From Phascolarctos cinereus (Eukaryota; Chordata; Mammalia; Diprotodontia; Phascolarctidae), in the NCBI RefSeq assembly GCF_002099425.1, contig NW_018344105.1, positions 6,636,501 to 6,700,500 on the forward strand: a stretch of DNA of 64,000 nt, given 5' to 3'. Below are positions 41,451-52,996 of this stretch, one piece after another (position 1 is the stretch's first letter; each line of letters starts with the position of its first letter). The notes under the pieces were generated by a model, which was given only the letters and a program-made list of their open reading frames with translations, did not search any database and had not been told where the DNA came from. The translations under genes and the position numbers were made by a program.

Positions 41451-42344
41451 CCATGAAGAACAAGGATCGTAAAGGAGTTTGGGGCTCTGAGGAGCTTTGA
41501 AATCCTGGATCCTGATGAAGGAGATGGACTATGTCAGTATCCCAGGTCCATAACAGCATCTTGTGCAGACTGGCAGGATTCCCAAAGCTTGGCTAGATTT
41601 AGGGAAGGGTCATTTTGTGAATGCTATTTACATGCATTTTGGAGTTCCTGGGCAGTTCCAAATGAGTGCTAGTGACGTGTTTGTGGGGGTTTTATTTCCT
41701 CAGTTTTGATGAAGTCAGAATTCCCTTTCTCTTGAATGGCTCCAAATATTCGTTAGTGCCAGACTTGGGGGGAGGGATGGGAAGAGCCAGCCAATTATGC
41801 TTCCAAGAAAAGGGGGACCTACGCCTATTCCAGATGCACGGGGGACAAGGGAAGAACAAGTAATTCCAGAAGGCTGGGGATTTCAGTTTCTCCTATACAT
41901 GTCTTTTCAGCTTTATCTTTTGAGGACCAAAAAATGCCCACCGCATTACTTACTTGAATACTGTAGGGATTTCATCCATGTGGGTGTTTTCTTCACTTCC
42001 ATGGATCACAACCCCTTGCTGCCTTAGTAAAAGGTCTTTGTGAGCTCCCATGGTGAAAAAAAAAAACAACCTCATTTCCTAATGGACAACTTTTTAGTGA
42101 TGGGCCTCTCCAAGCTCAACTAGGGTGGGCCTCAGAAGACAGGTATATAGCTTATGGCCAGGCCCAGACCCAGTCTTTCCAGCTTGGCAGGATCTGCTGG
42201 AGCTTGTGACCTACTGGCCCAGCCTTTGAGAGTTTAGGGTTGACTCTGTGTGCCGATGAAGCACTGGATGAAGACTTTGGTAGACCCCCAGCCCCCAGTG
42301 TGAGGTTTAAGTTCCCTTAGAACTCTCTTATCTGTCTTTTTCTC
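41451..42344. other. No recognisable feature
   Basis: About 900 bases of single-copy-looking sequence. An A run sits at about 42056-42066. Confidence 0.35.
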
Positions 42345-42545
42345 TCCATCCCCATGGCTGTTATTCTAGGCTGAGGCCTAACAGCCTGATATCTGGACTG
42401 CTGCAGCAGCCTCAAAGCTGGCCTCCCTGCCTCTAACCTGTTCTTCTTTTCAACTCCTCTTGCACATTTGCCTATCTGTAAAATTAAAAGGTTGGACCAG
42501 ATGAGCTCTTAGGTTATTTTCAACTCCAATGTCTAGGATTTTATG
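42345..42545 (+). mobile_element. L2 scrap and CORE-SINE tail
   Basis: 42345-42440: GGACTGCTGCAGCAGCCTC, GCTGGCCTCCCTGCCTC (L2, sense). 42470-42545: CTATCTGTAAAATTAAAAGG, GGACCAGATGAGCTCTTAGG (CORE-SINE 3' end). Confidence 0.55.
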
Positions 42546-42834
42546 CTCATCTTCATAAGAAATGGGGAGTCTAATTTTTTTTCTCATATCCATGAGTAAG
42601 TTTACAGTCAGATTTATATTTGATCCCATCTGCCCTACTGCTCTGGGGTCCACCATCAGTCCCCTATGATTTGAGAGGGTAAGGAAATCTTGCTACACAT
42701 ATATTTCAGCTTACTAGCGTCTCTCGAGGCACTCAATCCAGAATCATAGGCACTCTGTGATCATACCTCAGGCATGGCCCTAGAGGGAAGAAGGGCCTAG
42801 TCAAGTGAGAACTGGGTCCAAATGCTACCTCATG

Positions 42835-43840
42835 GAGTCATAGATTCACAGAGTTGGAAGGGACATGAGAGGACATTTAGTGCTTGAAACAAGCAGAGTG
42901 CTCTATAACAGTCATCCCCTCTATAACACCTGGACCCAAAACAGGCATGCCCTCTATAGCGTCCCTCACAAACGGTCATCCTGTCTCCAGGTAGGAAGGG
43001 ATGGAGCCAAAACCAGCTTTCCAGGAATTTGCCCTCACTGTTCCTGGTGCCTCTGGGGCCTAGTGGGGCAAGGCTGATCCTTCCACGTGGTGATCCTTTA
43101 GATATTTGAGAATGGTGATCATGTCTCCCTTGAGTCTTGTCTTGTTTCTGCTCTCCTTCACATGTGACGCATAAACATTTATTAAGCACTGTGTGCAGAA
43201 CTCTGGTAGGCCCTGGGGGAGATAGGAAGCTTAGATAAGACCTGGCCCCTGCCTTCAAGAAGCTTATGGTCTAGACAGCACATTAGAGAGATGTAAAACA
43301 AGGTCTAAGGGAGATGTTTAGTATCAGCTTCTTAGAAGTGAGATTTAAATAATGAAATCACAGGATAGGAAGGACCTTTGCAGGCAAAGAGAGGGAAGGG
43401 GGCATTCCTGGCAAAGGCCATAGTGTATGCGAAGGCCCAGAGGCATATCCCCACAGGGCATCTTCCCAGGGTAGACAGGAGTCTAATTTGCCTGGAGTCT
43501 AGAGGGAGTGGAGGATGAAAGTTGGAAAGTTAGGGTGGTCCCAGGTTAGGAAGGAACCTGAATGCCAGGCAGAGGAGCCTAACTTTTACCCAAAAGGTTA
43601 TAGGGATTCACTGGATAATTTTTTTTGGAGGCAGTCAGGGTTAAGTGACTCGCCCAGGATCACTCAGCTAGTAAGAGTGTGAGGTGGGATTTGAACTCAG
43701 GTCCTCCTGACTCCAGGGCCAGTGCTCTGTCCCCTGCAGTGCCACTTAGCAGCCCCATTAGAGAGCCACTGGGATTTATTATGTAGGGGAGTAACATGAT
43801 CTTATCTCTTCTCCAGGTTAAACATTTCACTGAAATGCTT
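42835..43840 (-). mobile_element. CR1 (-) interrupted by L2 (-) and a WSINE1-like SINE (-)
   Basis: CR1 antisense: 42835-43015 (ATAGATTCACAGAGTTGG), 43085-43160 (GGTGATCATGTCTCCCTTG), and 43805-43840 (CTCTTCTCCAGGTTAAAC), which are contiguous in the CR1 consensus. The break is an antisense L2 (43165-43617: AAACATTTATTAAGCACTG, CCTTCAAGAAGCTTATGG; 43759-43804: GAGAGCCACTGGGATTTATT). That L2 holds a WSINE1-like copy at 43618-43758 (GTTAAGTGACTCGCCCAGG ... GCCACTTAGCAGCCCC). Three layers. Confidence 0.78.
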
Positions 43841-44689
43841 TCAAGTCCCTTTACCATACCCGTTGTTCCTATTAGTTACTTCTCCTCCCCCATAGGACAT
43901 ACTTTCCATTAGCCTGCCTGCGGGGGCAAGGGGAAGGTGAGTCTGTCCCTTCTGGAGCCTCGTTGTGGTTCCTAGGGAAAGAGGCTTTGTGAGCCCAAGA
44001 TTTTGGTTCTTGGAGAGAGGGATAAGGCCTCCCTGTTGGCTGCCAGGCAGGGAGCTGAAACAAGGATCGTTGAGTTGAGAGAGGAAATCTCAGAAGCCTG
44101 GCTACAGCTAGATGAGATAATGGGCTAATTTGGTTGGATTAGTCTCAGATGGTCCACAGTGCTGGCTGTGTGAGATTTTCTAATCAGCTCAGGCAGGATC
44201 TCCCTGGGGCTTGGGAAGTGGTACTGCCAATTCTTTCAAGGCAGAAGAAAGAAAATGCACCTTGGTTAGCAGAGGGATGTGGGCTGAAGCTCCTGATGGT
44301 TGGGCTGGGCCCCAGGGTGCTCCTGGCATCTTGCATGGAATGCTAGGACCTGATGGGTATAGGTGAATATCCTTCCCTTATTCCCTTGGGTCAGGTCTAT
44401 CCTAACTGGGGTGGGGGATTCTTAAGATGTGTAACCAGCCTAACAAATGCCTTATTATAATGCCCTCCCCAGCCTCCCTCCCTGCCCCTCCAAGCTTCTC
44501 TTTCTCACCTCCTTTGCAGGAACAGTACACTGAATGAGACTTGTGTTCATTAGTATACTGCCTGCCCCCGATCCCCGGCCAAACCGCAAAGAGGCATAAA
44601 ACTAAAGGTAAGATCCTGCTTCGTTCCTGACTTAGGTAAGTTGTGGCAGACAGACGTTGATCTTGGAGCCCCTGTAGGAAAACTGCTTG
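43841..44689. other. No recognisable feature
   Basis: About 850 bases of single-copy-looking sequence. The stretch 44080-44170 (GATGAGATAATGGGCTAATTTGG) is a very weak regulatory candidate. Confidence 0.35.
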
Positions 44690-45100
44690 GTATAGTGGAA
44701 AAACCAGCTAGGTACCACCACGGTGAGCCTGGAGTCAGGATCAGGCCTCAGACACTTATTAGCTGTGTGACCCAGGGCACCTCTGTCTGCCTCAGTTTCC
44801 TCATCTGTAAAATGAAGATGATAATATCACCCACCTCCCAGGGTTGTTGTGAGGACCAAATGAAGTAATATGTGTACAGTGCTTAGCACTGGCCCATAGT
44901 AGGCATCATATAAATGCTTACTTTCCAGCCCTACTCCCCAAATCTGGAACCAGGAGATATGGATTTGAATCCTGATTCTGCTACTTACCCCTAGAGTGAC
45001 CTTGGTTAAAGTAATTCTCTTCTCTTGGCCTCACTTTCCTCCTTTGTAAAATGAGGAAGATGATCTCCAAGGCCTCTTCTGGCTGCCATTTTAGGATCCT
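44690..45100 (+). mobile_element. Two CORE-SINEs in tandem order
   Basis: 44690-44930: GCCTCAGACACTTATTAGC, TTTCCTCATCTGTAAAATG, CCAGGGTTGTTGTGAGGACC, ATATAAATGCTTAC. 44940-45100: GATATGGATTTGAATCC, GAGTGACCTTGGTTAAAG, GATGATCTCCAAGGCC with a CR1-like tail. Confidence 0.82.
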
Positions 45101-45879
45101 CCAATCATTGCTTGCTCTGTCCTGGGAGAGGGAGGCTAGCAGGCAAACCATGTGCCTTGCTCAGGACAAACATCTGTGCAATCCAGATCCCTCCCCCACC
45201 TCTGCTCCTTCTTTATATGACAGCTGTTCAGGGGAAAGAGGTTTCCAGCATGCCCCATCAGACCTCCAGGCTTTTCTGCTCCGTGTGCAATCACTCACTG
45301 CTTTCCCACCAAAAGGCCCAGCTCACCACAAGTACTGGGCCTTTGCATGTTTTGGCAGTACCCGACCCAGGCTGACCTCAATCAGCCACTTTTGCCACTG
45401 ACAGCAATGGACTGCCTACTTCTTGATGCTTCTAAATGCTGTGGCTGCTCTGTTAGATTAGTGTAATCAGTCACTCTCTCCAGATGTCCTGCAGCAGCAA
45501 GATGGGGGGGAGGGGTAATTCTTCCTGTGTAAACTGCAGCCCTCCTGCCTAAGGCCTGTTGAGAGCAGAAATGGAGAACCTTTTTTTTTTCCTATTGAGG
45601 GGGATTGACCTATAGGAAAAAAATCAATCAAGGGTCATGCATAAGTCAAAAAACAACATAATTTTTTAATAGAGTCAGAGAAATAGGAAACATACCATAT
45701 GCCTACTTTTCATAGGAAAATAAACAAGGAAAAGAAAACTATTCAGTCAATACCTTAGAGTTATAAAAACACAACATGCATGGTTATCAAAGTCCTGGGA
45801 GGCAATGATATAATTCGTTTAAAAATCTTGCTCTTTTTGGGGGGGAAATAACATTTAAAAACCCTCAACCCTCTAGGTC
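45101..45879. other. No recognisable feature
   Basis: Single-copy-looking, AT-rich after 45590. The 116-codon frame at 45051-45401 starts in a CORE-SINE and has no family signature. Confidence 0.35.
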
Positions 45880-46078
45880 AGAGGTTTTAACCTGGGGTCT
45901 TTAAGCTTGTTTTAAAAAATAATATTTTGATAACTATTTCAATATAATTGGTTTCCTTCATGATCCTGTGGATTTTTTAAAATGTATTTAAAAACATTAT
46001 TCTGAGAATGGGGCCATAGATTTCATTAGACTGTCAAAGGGGCTCATGACACACAAAAAATATTAAGGCCTGCTCTAG
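45880..46078 (-). mobile_element. MER91-like hAT MITE
   Basis: Antisense: AGGTTTTAACCTGGGGTC, TTTCAATATAATTGGTTTCC, CATTATTCTGAGAATGGGGCC, GACTGTCAAAGGGGCTCATG. It ends directly at the L1 3' end. Confidence 0.65.
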
Positions 46079-46468
46079 ATTTTTTAAAAATTAAATTTTA
46101 TTTTGTTTTAGTCAGCAAAAATCCTCCTTCTCTCCCTCTCATCTCTTCTCCCCTCCCCCAGTTGAGAAAGAAAGACAAACAAAACCCTTGTCAAACATGT
46201 ATGGTCAGACAAAACATTCCCACATTGGCTATGTCCAAAAAATATATCTGTCTACACTCTGAGCCTGATGGGCTTCTTTATCATGTTTTATCATGAGTCC
46301 TCTAGAATCATGGTTGGTCATTACATTAATTAGAGTTTCTAAGTCTTTCAATATTGCCTTTGCAATATTGCCACTGTATAAACCATTCCCCTGGTTCTGT
46401 TCATCTCACTGCATCATTTTGTACAGATCTTCCTGGGTTTCTCTAAAACCATTCCCTTCATCATTTCT

Positions 46469-46771
46469 TTTCCTTCTTTTTGGCTAGGCAGTGGGGTTAA
46501 GTGACTTGTCCAGGGTCACACAGCTAGTAAGTATCAAGTGTCTGAGGCCAGATTTGGAACTCAGATCCTCCTGACTCCAGGGCCAGTACTCTATCCACTG
46601 TACCACCTAGGTCCCCCTTTCATCTTTTTTTTTTTTTTGCTAGGCAATTGGGGTTAAGTGACTTTCCCAGAGTTGCACAGCTAGTAAGTGTTATGTGTCC
46701 GAGGCCAGATTTGAACTCAGGTCCTTCTGACTCCAGGGCTGGTGGTCTATCCGCTGTACCACCTAGCTGCC
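46469..46771 (-). mobile_element. Two WSINE1-like SINEs at one target site
   Basis: Two antisense copies, 46469-46614 and 46625-46771, each TTAAGTGACTT... to CCACCTAG.TGCCCCC. The target CCCTTCATCATTTCT is duplicated perfectly at 46454-46468 and 46772-46786. A third partial copy (CCCTTTCATCT, 46615-46625) lies between the two SINEs. The host is the HAL1-like element. Confidence 0.9.
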
Positions 46772-48689
46772 CCCTTCATCATTTCTTACAGCACAATGGT
46801 ATTCCATCACATTTATAGACCGCAATTTGTTCAGCAATTCACCAATTGATGGACATCCCCTCAGTTTCTAATTCTTTGCCACCACAAAAAGAGCCGTTAT
46901 AAATATTTTTGTACATCTTGGAGTTTGTTTTGTTTAAGACTAATCCTTCCTCCCTTTCCCCCTTTCCCTCCTGTTTCTCTGTTGAGTGAAATGTATTTCT
47001 TTACTCAGCTGTATGTGCATGTGTATTTTTTTCTTCTCTGGCCACTTTAGATGAGAATGAGGTTTGAGTATCAGTCACTCTCCTCACCCCTTCCTCTTTG
47101 TTTATATGGACTTTTACTTATGCATCTCAATTATTCGAAATAATTTTTCCTATCCTTCCTCCCCATCCCGGTATATTCCTTTTCCTCTCTCTTTCCATTC
47201 TTCTTTCAAGATCATTAAAACAACAGAACCAATCCCGGATCCTCTGTCTAATTAGACTCCTTCTCTGACCCGTGATGATAATAGGATTCTGAAGGGGCGT
47301 ATGTATCATCTCCTCATATTAGAATGTAAACAGTTCTTTTTTTAGTCCCTTATTGTTTGCTCATGTTTCCTTTTTTATGATTCCCTTGACTTCTGCACTT
47401 CAAAGTTTCTCTGTACCTCTGATATTTTCATCAGGAATGTTTAGAAGTCTTCTTTTTCGTTGAAGATCCGTTTTTCTCCTATAGGATTATACTCGGTTTT
47501 GCTGGGTAAATTATTCTTGCATGTAAGCCTATATTGTCCTTTACCTTCTAGAATATTGTATTCTAAACTCTCTACTTCTTAAAAGTGATGGCTGCTATAT
47601 CTTGTGTGATTCTGACTATGGTTCTTTGGTACTTGAATTCTTTCTGAAAGCTTTAGAGTTTGGCAGTAATGTTCCTGAGGGTTTTCATTTTAGGATTTCA
47701 TGGGGGAGGTGACCAGTAGATTCTTTTTATTTCTACTTTGCCCTCTTGTTCTAAGAGATCTGGGAAGTTTTCTTTTATGATTTCTTGAAATATGATATCT
47801 AGGCTCTTTTTTTAGGTCATGGCTTTCAGGTGATCTAATGGTTTTTAAATCATCTCTCTTTGACCTGTGTTTTAGGTCAGTTGTTTCTGCTGTGAGATAT
47901 GTTGCATTTTGTTCTATTTTATCAGTCTTTGGACTTTGTTTTTAATATTTCCTGTTGTTTCATGGAATAAGTGTCTTTTATTTGGTCCATTATAATTTTC
48001 AGGGAGTTTGTTGCTTAGGCGAGGTTTCAATACCTTTTGGGCCAAGCTTTTGATACCCTTTCCAATTCTTTCTTTCATAGCTCTCATTTCTTTTCCAATT
48101 GTTTTTTCTTCTAGGACCTTTGTTTCCTTATAAAAACATTTTAAACTCCTTTATTTTAAACTCTTGCTTCATCTCTTCCAGGAATTCTAATTGAACTTGT
48201 ACCCAAGCTGTGTTTTTCTTTGAGGTTTTGCTTGTAGATGATTTAGTCATTCTTATCTTCTAAGTTTGTGTCTTGTGCATCTCTGTCACCACATTAGCTT
48301 TTTATGGTGGGACTCCTTTTTGCTTGCTCATTCTTCCAGCCATCTTCCTGACTTAAAACTACGTTAGGGACAGGTTCTGTATACTTCTGGAGGGAATGTC
48401 TGGGTTGGTCCTGCTGCTAGTTTCTTGCCTTTTTTCCAGGATCTCCAGGAATAGCTCACGTTGGGGACCTTCAAGATTTCAGTGCCTTCAGTGTTGTCTG
48501 ATCTAGGACAAAATCTGATCACTGTCTTCCAGGTCTGAGCTCTGAAAGTTCTTATTCTGGGTTTTGGTCTGAACAACTTGCCTCTAGGCTTGCCTGGTTT
48601 GGAATTCTAGTTGACTGCTGCTAGATTCAGCTCCTATCAGCCAGCTGGGTAGCTCCATTCTTTCTTTTTCTTTTTTTGCTTTGTTTTGT

Positions 48690-48826
48690 TTTGACAAGGC
48701 AATTGAGGTTAAGTGACTTGCCCAGGGTCACACAGCTAGTACGTGTGGTCTGAGACCGGATTTGAACTCAGGTCCTCCTGACTCCAGAGCTGGTGTTCTA
48801 TTCATTGCGCCACCTAGCTGCCCCCA
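48690..48826 (-). mobile_element. WSINE1-like SINE
   Basis: GCAATTGAGGTTAAGTGAC, GGTCACACAGCTAGTACG, TTTGAACTCAGGTCCTCC, GCGCCACCTAGCTGCCCCC. Flanks AGCTCCATTCTTTC and AGCTCTGCTCTTTC suggest an imperfect TSD. Confidence 0.9.
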
Positions 48827-48968
48827 GCTCTGCTCTTTCAGAGTTACAGAACTGCAGGTTCTTCTTTGGTCTGGGATTCCTGCCCTGGGTATTCTACTGC
48901 AGCCTTCAGATTGGGTTAGGGGTAGGAACTGAGAATCTGCACTGTTCCTGTGTTCAGAACCACACAAT

Positions 48969-48977
48969 TGCCCCTTG

Positions 48978-49056
<79 letters not shown>

Positions 49057-49208
49057 TGGTGAGGCAATTGGGGTTAAGTGACTTGCCCGGGGTCACACAG
49101 CTAGTAAGTGTCAAGTGTCTGACACCGGATTTGAACTCAGGTCCTCCTGACTCCAGAGCTGGCGCTCTATCCACTATGCCACCTAGCTGCCCCTGCCCCT
49201 TGCTTCTC
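48969..49208 (-). mobile_element. WSINE1-like SINE with expanded (CT)35 tail and perfect TSD
   Basis: TSD TGCCCCTTGCTTCTC at 48969-48983 and 49194-49208. Inside, the antisense SINE occupies 49052-49193. Its 3' tail, at left, is a pure (CT)n run (48981-49050, 35 units), i.e. (AG)n on the SINE strand. The microsatellite therefore grew from a SINE tail. Confidence 0.93.
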
Positions 49209-49684
49209 AACTAGCTCCTTGCTCAGTACAGAATGTGGGACTGGTTACTGCTCCTCACCCTGGCATGCTACTCCCCTCTATGGCACCACTCCACCCTGGA
49301 ATTCTCAGGTCCTTTCCTTAATTAGCTCTGGATTTCTGACCCAAACTGGATAGTGAGCAACAGAGCTGCCAGTTGGCACGAATTCCTACACCCTGCACAA
49401 GGTTAAGCACCTCTGTACTGATTGGGACTTCTTATTGTCTTGGTACACAGCCTTTCCCTGTGCTGGAATGCTCCTGGCTAGACCCTATCCTCCATGTCCA
49501 TAAACCTCTGTGTATGTCTTCCTTTGCCAACCTGCTCTGGAAAAATGACTCACTGTGATTTTTTTATCTTGGCTTTCCCAAACAAGGATCTGGCTGGTGG
49601 ATTTTCTATATTTGTTTGGAGGAGTCATGTGGTAGAACTCAGCTATACTTCTTGCTACTCTGCCATCTTGACTTTACCCCTCTA

Positions 49685-49991
49685 GTTTTTTTTTTTTTAA
49701 GAGAACATTTCCAATGTTTCTTTTAAAAATGTTATAATTCCTACCAAAAGTTTGGAAGTGTAGTCATGGTAAGATTTCTCTCTTTTCCTCATTTTAAATG
49801 GAAAAAAATTTGAACTTTTTACTCTGGAAACTTAGAGTGTGTGAGCATCTTATGTTTATAGAGATAAGAGCTTTGATTTTCATAATGTATCAACCCAATC
49901 TTGCAGCTTCTCAGGATGTTATTAAAGACTTTGAAGGCCATGTTTTAATTTTGTATCCATGGCCACAGATGCTGTTACCTCTTGGTTACTT
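49685..49991. other. No recognisable feature
   Basis: T run at 49687-49698, then about 290 AT-rich bases with no named repeat. Confidence 0.35.
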
Positions 49992-50118
49992 GATGTAGTG
50001 GCAAGAGCACTGATTTACTCGGGCCAATCACTTAACCTTCTTTGTGACCTCAGTTTCTTCATCTGTTGATGGAAGAGGTTTGACTAGACGGATCTCTAAG
50101 TTGAAATCCTATGTTTCT
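49992..50118 (+). mobile_element. CORE-SINE, partial
   Basis: AGTGGCAAGAGCACTGATTTAC, CAATCACTTAACCTTC, CAGTTTCTTCATCTG, GAGGTTTGACTAGACGG. Confidence 0.7.
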
Positions 50119-51639
50119 GAGCGTCAGTGAACTGAATGTGTGCCTAATGACTTAGTGAAGTATTTGGAAGAAAGAAAACAACAACCCAAAAAACCTCAAC
50201 AAACTTCAGAATGGATACTTTGCTATTTCTGGGTGATTTTGGAATGCTTATTTAAAACCCAGCCTGCTGCTGTTCAAAGGAAATTCCATTTATAACCAAG
50301 AAATGCAAGACCTCATTGCTGTCCTTATCAAACTGTTATCCATTAGGCAATGTTTCAGGGGAGGCACAGGGCCTGGAAAATTGGATGTGTTGTGTATACA
50401 TGAGGAGAAAACTGATGCTGGGGAGTGTGTGGTGAGAAATGCTTTTTCATTCTGACAAGATAGATTGAGGGCAGGCAGTGCTAGGTTGGTGGTCAGTGGG
50501 GCTCCAGTCCTTACTCTATTCCTTTTCCTGTGCGATAGGGTGGCCTGGGTGGTGGACAGGGACTGGCCAATGAGGGCCCAGTCCTTAGAACATGCTCAGC
50601 ATTCCTTACCATATTCCAACCCACAAAGATATTTGGCAAGCCTGCAACCCACCCCCCTTTCTCCCTCTTGAGAGCACCTGTGGGTATCCTCTAACCGTTT
50701 CCTGTTGGTTTATTTCATGATGACAAAAAGGCTTTTGATTGGCTGCTGAGCTGGAACTGAATGTGCATGCAAAAGGTTTGAGCAGACAATCTCTTATCCC
50801 TGATGGTTTCTGCTGTGAATCTCTGGGTTGGAGGAGCAGCAGAAGCTTCTACCTTGTCTCCTCACCTGGAGTCCTTGTGTCTGTGAACAAACACATGGTG
50901 TCTCTTTTTTTGGTGTCTTTTCATTCCTGATCTTACGTCAATGAATATCCTGAGATGGGAGTACCTGGGTAATTAGTAGGACTGGGAAATCTATCAAGGG
51001 GAGCTCCCAGGTAGCCAGTAAGATTGGGAGACCCATCAGAGCCACCTGAGAGCCTACCAACTGGAGTCCTGGAGACCTCCCAGCAGCCCTGAAGAGTGTC
51101 CTATTTTATCTAGTTCAGCAGAGAGTCAGCTAAGCTAAGCAGGGAGTACCTTCTCCCCTGGCTATACCCTGATCAAGAATAAAACTGGTGGTGACTCCAG
51201 AAAGGGAGAAAAGGACATCCAGGGCCAGGAAAGATCTTATTTCCTCCTTGGGGGGGGGGGGATATTTCGAAGCAACCAGGTTGCTGAATCCACTCTCCTT
51301 GGAGACGAGGTGGGAGTGTAGTAGGGAAGTTAAGCCTCCTGTTTTGGAGAGATGGTGGTATATACCAGGGGCCTTGCTATGCCTCCAGAGTGACTGTCCC
51401 TTTGTCAAAGTTAATCGATACTGAGGAGACGTTAACTCAGTAAGTGATATTGGGAAATAGTATTAGGAACCCCAGTGCCTCAGAGTTATTGCTAGCCAAT
51501 GAGGGTTTGGAAGTAGCCCTGGACTCAAAATTCAGTCCTTCAGTTCAAAGCCTTACGAAAAGTAAAATGGGTACCCTAGAGAGGAATCAGGGGAAAGCAG
51601 AAGAAATCAACCAATCTGTGAATCGACAAGAATCTGTTA
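50119..51639. other. Unclassified 1.5-kb block
   Basis: No exon or named repeat. It contains two imperfect direct repeats of about 42 bases (50962-51004 and 51005-51046; ACCTGGGTAATTAGTAGGAC against CCAGGTAGCCAGTAAGATT), an AATAAAA string (51179-51185), and a 12-G run (51250-51261). The arrangement is faintly like a solo LTR fossil, but I cannot show defined ends, so no call is made. Confidence 0.3.
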
Positions 51640-52289
51640 AGGCCTGCTCTGATGTTAAGTGCTAAAAAAAGCAAAAGGAAACACTCTCTGTCCTCAGAAG
51701 AGCTTACTGTGACAAAAAAAATCAAAAGTAAATGCAAAGGTGATCTGGGGACGGTATCAGGAATGAAAACATACCAGATGAGGAGAGAAAACAGCTAGTG
51801 CAAAGGCCCAGAGGTGAGAGATGGGATATTAAAGGTGAGGGGGCAGCAGGTCAGTCGGCTTGGATTGGAGCATGGGTCATATGTAATAAAGTTGGAAAGG
51901 CATGCCCGAGTCCGTATATGAAGGGCTTTTGAAATCAAACATTGGAGTCCAGTTGTTCCTAGAGGCAAGTTAGAGCCTTTTGATCTTAACTAATAGAAAA
52001 GTGACATGATCAGAACTGGCCTTTAAAATCTCACTTTGTCAGTCCTGTGGAGAATGGGTGAAAGAGGGAAGAGGCCTGAGACATTGAGACAAATCGGTTG
52101 TCTGTTGCGGAAGTCCAGGTGAGAGGTGAGGAGGGCCTGAACTGGAATAGTGGCCACGTGTGTGGAGGGGAAATAAATGCAAGAGATGGTGCAGAATTAG
52201 AATGGACAAGAGTGGCAACTGAGTGGATAGGTAGCATGAGAGCAAGGAGTGGAGAATGACTTGTAGGGTACAAACCTGGGTAACTGGAA

Positions 52290-52554
52290 TAATAATAACA
52301 ATGGCAACTAAGCATTATTTAGCACTTTAAGGTTTGCAGAGTACTTTACAAATATTATCTCATTTTATCCTCACCACAATCCTGGGAGGTAGAAGCAATT
52401 ATTATCCCCATTTTGCAGATGAGGAAACTGAGGCTGAAAGGTTAACAGACTTGTTCAGGGTCACACTTTCAGTCAGTGTCTGAACCTGGATTTGAACTCA
52501 GGTTTTCCTGACTCTAAGTCCAGTGCTCTCTTCGCTGCACCCCCTAGCTACCCT
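52290..52554 (-). mobile_element. CORE-SINE, full length
   Basis: CATTATTTAGCACTTTAAGG, CAAATATTATCTCATTTTATCC, TTTTGCAGATGAGGAAACTG, GGATTTGAACTCAGG, CCCCCTAGCTACCC. Confidence 0.9.
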
Positions 52555-52996
52555 CCATAGAAATAGGCAAGTGAGGAGGAAGAATGGTTTTTTGGGAAAA
52601 GAGAATGAGTTCTATTTTCAACATGTAAGAGTTTGACGTGCAATAAGACATCCAGTTGGAAACATCCAGTAGGCAGTTGGTGATGTAGAATGAGAGCTCA
52701 GGAAAGAGATGAGGGCCGGATGAGATTTGGGCGTCATCTGAACAGAGATGATAGTTGAACCCTTAGGATCACCACAAGAGAGAAAAGGGCTGAGCATTGG
52801 GGCACATCCACAGTTACGAGGTGGGGCATGTCGGAGGAGTTTGCAAAGGAGACTGAGAAAGAACCTAAGAACCAGTGTCATGGCAACCCAGGGATGAGAG
52901 AGAATCCAGGAGGAGGGGGCGGGGTTAGCAGCATTAAGTGAATCAGAGAGGTCCAAGAGGGTGAGAATTGAGAAAAGGACACTGGACTTGGCAGTC

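Larger units (their letters stand above)
46080..49684 (-). mobile_element. HAL1-like L1: 5' leader, ORF1, 3' end, no ORF2
   Basis: Minus-strand element of about 3 kb once four SINEs are removed. The 5' end is the complement of CTCTGCCATCTTGACTTTACCCC (49657-49679; read in two pieces CTCTGCCATCTTGAC and TTTACCCC), like the AGCCAAGATGGC start of mammalian L1. GC-richer leader: 48370-49684. ORF1 relic: 47340-48350, coiled-coil-like (a piece on the minus strand reads MKERIGKGIKSLAQKVL), then the NIxxxLE-type RNA-binding half. Next come a 400-base C/T-rich spacer (46920-47340) and the L1 3' end (46080-46453 and 46772-46920: CACCAATTGATGGACATCCCC, GCCACCACAAAAAGAGCC). No reverse-transcriptase sequence occurs between. 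Either a HAL1-type half-LINE or an L1 with an internal deletion. Confidence 0.7.

Noticed and set aside
48728-49214. Frames of 79-160 codons with Ser-Leu or Arg-Glu runs
   Set aside because: They arise from (CT)n and two SINE copies.
50119-51639. Solo LTR
   Set aside because: Only a polyadenylation-like string and short direct repeats; no terminal motif pair or target duplication could be defined.
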